A stretch of DNA of 7,987 nucleotides from assembly GCA_959605275.1 (NCBI GenBank), contig CAUHFD010000131.1, positions 1 through 7,987 on the forward strand, written 5' to 3'. The notes beneath the pieces were generated by a model. That model saw only the letters and a list, made by a program, of their open reading frames with translations. It ran no database searches and was not told where the DNA came from. Shown piece by piece: positions 6,560 through 7,987 of the stretch. The translations under genes were made by a program, and so were the position numbers. Origin of the DNA: an uncultured Eubacteriales bacterium. Its GTDB lineage: Bacteria > Bacillota > Clostridia > Oscillospirales > Ruminococcaceae. Each line of letters opens with the position of its first letter. Within the stretch, counting starts at the first letter, position 1.

Positions 6560-6655
6560 CGAAAAGGGGGAATCGGGGGAAAAACGCAGAGCAAGGTTTT
6601 ACCGCAGCGATTGCGTTTGTCCTTCGAGAGCGTTGTCGATTTTATCGACACGCTC

Positions 6656-6665
6656 TAAGGCTGTC
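6656..6665 (+). repeat. Target-site duplication, right copy
   Basis: TAAGGCTGTC; second copy of the 10-mer at 6422-6431, in the same codon phase of the split minus-strand gene. Confidence 0.8.
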
Positions 6666-6691
6666 ATCTGTGATGACAGTCTTTATTTTTT
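6659..6691 (+). terminator. Hairpin with T-tract, terminator-like on the plus strand
   Basis: CTGTCATC (6661-6668) pairs with GATGACAG (6672-6679) around TGT, with two more outer pairs possible, followed by TCTTTATTTTTT. It resembles a strong intrinsic terminator for transcripts coming from the ABC gene. It lies inside the coding part of the minus-strand small gene, so it may have arisen from coding constraints. Confidence 0.5.
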
Positions 6692-6840
6692 GCAATGCCT
6701 GATAGCTTTCTGATTCTATCATTTCAGTTAGATTGATGTTCAGATTCGGAAATGTAATCTGCACTTCCTCTTTTGCCAAAACTGCGGCAAGGATTTCTTG
6801 ATATAATTGCATAAATAACCTCACGTCAACAAAAATATAT

Positions 6841-6855
6841 GGGGATTATATCCCC
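6841..6855. promoter_or_regulatory. Perfect palindromic operator candidate between the divergent small genes
   Basis: GGGGAT-TAT-ATCCCC is a perfect 6-bp inverted repeat with a 3-base centre. A related half, GATTATAACCCCC (6867-6879), overlaps the -10 of the minus-strand promoter, and a GGGGAT recurs at 6902-6907 ahead of the HTH start. This set of boxes is a plausible binding region for the HTH protein encoded alongside. Confidence 0.55.
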
Positions 6856-6884
6856 TTAATATTTAAGATTATAACCCCCATAAT
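6856..6884 (+). promoter_or_regulatory. Weaker promoter candidate of the HTH gene
   Basis: TTAATA (6856-6861) and CATAAT (6879-6884) are spaced by 17 bases. It overlaps the strong opposite promoter, so the two would compete for RNA polymerase. Confidence 0.4.
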
Positions 6885-6896
6885 AAAAATTGTCAA
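6868..6896 (-). promoter_or_regulatory. Consensus promoter of the split small gene
   Basis: On the minus strand TTGACA (6896-6891) and TATAAT (6873-6868) are separated by exactly 17 bases, a perfect sigma-A promoter. Transcription would start near 6861, placing the palindrome at 6841-6855 just inside the leader, about 49 bases before the ATG. Confidence 0.85.
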
Positions 6897-6912
6897 GATG
6901 GGGGGATCGTTT

Positions 6913-7113
6913 ATGATAAAATACGATAGATTATGGAAAACGATGGAGAAAAAAGGGATATCCACATACCGGCTTAGAGAAAAATGCGGCATTGACAGCA
7001 AAACCGTGCGGCGGCTAAAAGCAAACGAAAACATGGAAACAAAAACGCTAAATAAGCTCTGCTCCGTTTTAAATTGTAAATTAGAAGATATTGCGGAATA
7101 TGTGAACGACTGA
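6913..7113 (+). CDS. Small Cro/C1-type HTH regulator
   Basis: A 66-residue protein that is almost entirely one helix-turn-helix domain. MIKYDRLWKTMEKKG forms the first helix, STYRLREKCGIDSKTVRRLK (18-36) the HTH with its recognition helix around DSKTVRRL, and the rest (TLNKLCSVLNCKLEDIAEY) the closing helices typical of the Xre/Cro family. There is no effector domain, so it probably acts as a dimeric repressor. The ATG at 6913 is preferred over 6898 because relatives I recall begin M-I-K-Y-D and the G-rich GGGGGGAT (6900-6907) gives a usable, if imperfect, binding site; the longer form would add only MGGSF. It is divergent from the split 82-residue gene and shares with it a region of GGGGAT boxes, which suggests it controls itself and that gene. 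Confidence 0.85.
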   Translation: MIKYDRLWKTMEKKGISTYRLREKCGIDSKTVRRLKANENMETKTLNKLCSVLNCKLEDIAEYVND

Positions 7114-7183
7114 CCTGACAGTTTGCATATGTGGAGACTCTTTCGGAAAAGCAGGAAAAACCGCACAGGGATAGGTCTTTCAC

Positions 7184-7212
7184 TTGCAATCTTGCCTGCG
7201 GTATGCTATACT
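7184..7212 (+). promoter_or_regulatory. Promoter of mscL
   Basis: TTGCAA (7184-7189) and TATACT (7207-7212) are separated by 17 bases, and TG at 7204-7205 makes an extended -10. The start near 7219 would give a leader of about 88 bases. Confidence 0.7.
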
Positions 7213-7236
7213 GAAAAACGGATTATTCGACAGCAT

Positions 7237-7260
7237 TTTTCCCTTTTCGACAAGGGAAAA
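7237..7260 (+). repeat. Perfect 9-bp hairpin in the mscL leader
   Basis: TTTTCCCTT (7237-7245) pairs with AAGGGAAAA (7252-7260) around TTCGAC. Only TTT follows, so as a terminator it would be weak; it may stabilise the leader or attenuate it. Confidence 0.55.
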
Positions 7261-7306
7261 TTTGACTGCCATCGGAATCAGAATAAAAGAAAGGAAAGAC
7301 CATAAA

Positions 7307-7768
7307 ATGAAGAAATTTTTCAGTGATTTCAAGGCGTTTGCTTTGAAAGGAAACATTATCGACATGGCGGTCGGTGTTGTCATCGGCGGCGCATTCGGAA
7401 AAATCGTTTCTTCGCTGGTGGCTGACATTATCTCTCCGCTGATCAGCCTGGCGACCGGAAAGGTAACGCTGACCGACTTAAAATGGGTCATCAATCCCGC
7501 TGTCACCGATGCCGCCGGAAATATTACCCAAGCCGAAACTGCTCTCACATACGGCAATTTTCTTCAAAGCATCATTGACTTTTTGATTATTGCGTTCTCC
7601 ATTTTTGTCGTAATCCGGCTGATGATGAAAGCACAGGAAAAGATGGAAAGCCTAATTAAAAAGGAAAAGGAAGAAGAAAAGAAAGAAGAAGCCCCGGCAG
7701 AAGAAAAAGAGGAAGAAACAGAACTTGCGATCCTCAAGGAAATCCGCGATCTGATGAAAAAGGAATAA
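7307..7768 (+). CDS. mscL: Large-conductance mechanosensitive channel MscL
   Basis: A 153-residue protein; MscL forms a homopentameric membrane pore that opens under tension and releases solutes on osmotic downshock. The N-terminal helix and first membrane segment are highly typical: MKKFFSDFKAFALKGNIIDM then AVGVVIGGAFGKIVSSLVAD (21-40). A periplasmic loop of about residues 50-80 follows, then TM2 (about 84-107), and a charged K/E-rich linker (about 109-138) leads to the conserved C-terminal helix ELAILKEIRDLMKK. The linker is longer and more charged than in the E. coli protein (136 residues). The ATG at 7307 is chosen because homologues begin with this Met and AAGGAAAG (7291-7298) precedes it; the frame stays open upstream to 7184 but that part is promoter and leader. 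It appears monocistronic, with its own promoter and terminator. Confidence 0.96.
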   Translation: MKKFFSDFKAFALKGNIIDMAVGVVIGGAFGKIVSSLVADIISPLISLATGKVTLTDLKWVINPAVTDAAGNITQAETALTYGNFLQSIIDFLIIAFSIFVVIRLMMKAQEKMESLIKKEKEEEKKEEAPAEEKEEETELAILKEIRDLMKKE

Positions 7769-7782
7769 TTTTTCTCTTATAT

Positions 7783-7834
7783 TAAAAGCCGGCAATCACT
7801 GTCCCAACGGACAATGCTTACCGGCTTTTATCAT
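7783..7834. terminator. Terminator of mscL
   Basis: TAAAAGCCGG (7783-7792) pairs with CCGGCTTTTA (7821-7830), and an inner GTCC/GGAC stem closes a 4-base loop with scattered further pairs. The T-rich right arm and TCATTT complete an intrinsic terminator; the A-rich left arm would also serve the other strand. Confidence 0.8.
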
Positions 7835-7874
7835 TTCTGAAAGCGGGACATATCATCGAAAGGAAGGACTTCAT

Positions 7875-7987
7875 TTGAAAAAAAGAGTAGGTCTGTTGTT
7901 TGCAGTTTCCGCCCTGCTGCTGATGTTATGCGGTTGTGACGAAAAAAGCGGTTTTCTGCAAAAATTTACAGAAGTAAACAACGCGGT
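7875..7987 (+). CDS. Lipoprotein of unknown function, N-terminus (3' partial)
   Basis: The frame starts at TTG 7875 and runs off the window after 37 codons. AGGAAGG (7861-7867) lies 7 bases before the TTG, and no ATG fits as well. The peptide has a classic lipoprotein signal: a basic start (MKKR), a hydrophobic stretch of about 14 residues (VGLLFAVSALLLML), and a lipobox L-C-G-C, with Cys21 the likely lipidated residue. The mature part begins DEKSGFLQKFTEVNNA, a polar linker as usual after lipidation. It should be anchored on the outer face of the cytoplasmic membrane. Too little is present to name a family. It is separated from mscL by a terminator, so it is probably a new transcription unit, though I see no clear promoter in 7831-7860. 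Confidence 0.75.
   Translation, partial: MKKRVGLLFAVSALLLMLCGCDEKSGFLQKFTEVNNA

Larger units (their letters stand above)
6432..6655. mobile_element. MITE-like 224-bp insertion flanked by 10-bp target duplications
   Basis: The element lies between two copies of TAAGGCTGTC (6422-6431 and 6656-6665) and splits a small gene. It has no transposase. Its ends fold separately: an AT-rich stem at the left (6437-6451) and a 13-bp stem with one bulge at the right (6627-6656, slightly into the repeat). A long hairpin occupies the middle. If the ends are drawn instead at TGTCGA (6428) and TCGACA (ending 6650), short imperfect terminal inverted repeats appear. Duplications of 9-12 bases are known for DDE transposases such as the IS4 family, but I cannot assign a parent. 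Confidence 0.7.
6330..6812 (-). pseudogene. Conserved small acidic protein (82 aa) interrupted by a 224-bp insertion
   Basis: The N-terminal part starts at ATG 6812, after GAGG (6822-6819) at 6 bases, and encodes 52 residues from MQLYQEILAAVLAKEE to KTVITDDSL before running into foreign sequence and a stop at 6642-6644. The remaining part is at 6431-6330 and encodes DSLTDSECFMKIEE through GSGGGNRHDFG. Both copies of GACAGCCTTA are in the same codon phase, so removing 6432-6655 plus one copy gives an uninterrupted 82-residue protein. It matches my memory of small Clostridia proteins ending in a G-rich RHDFG tail; their function is unknown to me. No membrane segment or signal peptide is seen. 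It has a consensus promoter and is divergent from a small HTH gene, suggesting a joint role. The truncated 56-residue product could still be made from this promoter. Confidence 0.8.

Noticed and set aside
6469..6651. 60-codon minus-strand frame inside the insertion
   Set aside because: Starts at a GTG at the element end with no ribosome binding site, and its sequence is dictated by hairpins; it is not a supported gene.
7123..7305. 60-codon plus-strand frame between the HTH gene and mscL
   Set aside because: It lies over the mscL promoter and leader, lacks a good ribosome binding site and has a basic, featureless translation.

Overview
The window looks like a chromosomal segment of a low-to-moderate GC gut-type Firmicute, most probably Clostridia (Oscillospirales-like). 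The reasons are the sigma-A style TTGACA/TATAAT promoters, purine-rich ribosome binding sites, occasional TTG starts, and protein families typical of that group. No rRNA, tRNA, CRISPR array or phage gene is visible.

Layout. Bases 2-157 may hold the 3' end of an unidentified gene. A FucP-like MFS permease (223-1434, +) converges on a GH127-type glycoside hydrolase (1554-3374, -), and the two share a hairpin terminator at 1445-1480. The hydrolase is divergent from an AraC-family regulator (3763-4526, +) that carries a frameshift near its start. The roughly 390-bp region between them holds an extended -10 promoter for the hydrolase, four copies of a GTGATAT-type box, a consensus promoter facing the regulator, a row of hairpins that could be a small RNA, and a 28-bp direct repeat enclosing a 213-bp insert. 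Downstream of the regulator lies a single-chain ABC exporter (4573-6306, +).

The 6307-6900 stretch looks gene-poor, but it can be reassembled. Two fragments on the minus strand (6656-6812 and 6330-6431) join in frame into one 82-residue protein if a 224-bp element (6432-6655), flanked by 10-bp direct repeats, is removed. That small gene has a consensus promoter and is divergent from a 66-residue Cro/C1-type HTH protein (6913-7113, +), with a perfect GGGGAT-TAT-ATCCCC palindrome between them. The window ends with mscL (7307-7768, +), its terminator, and the start of a lipoprotein gene (7875 onward, +).

How it fits together. The AraC regulator probably controlled the divergent glycosidase for use of arabinose-containing glycans, with possible autoregulation. 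The frameshift and the insert between promoter and gene suggest this control is decaying, unless the frameshift is a sequence error. The HTH protein and the split 82-residue protein look like a small divergent two-gene module whose second gene was broken by a MITE-like insertion. MFS, ABC exporter, MscL and lipoprotein are envelope functions without an evident shared pathway.
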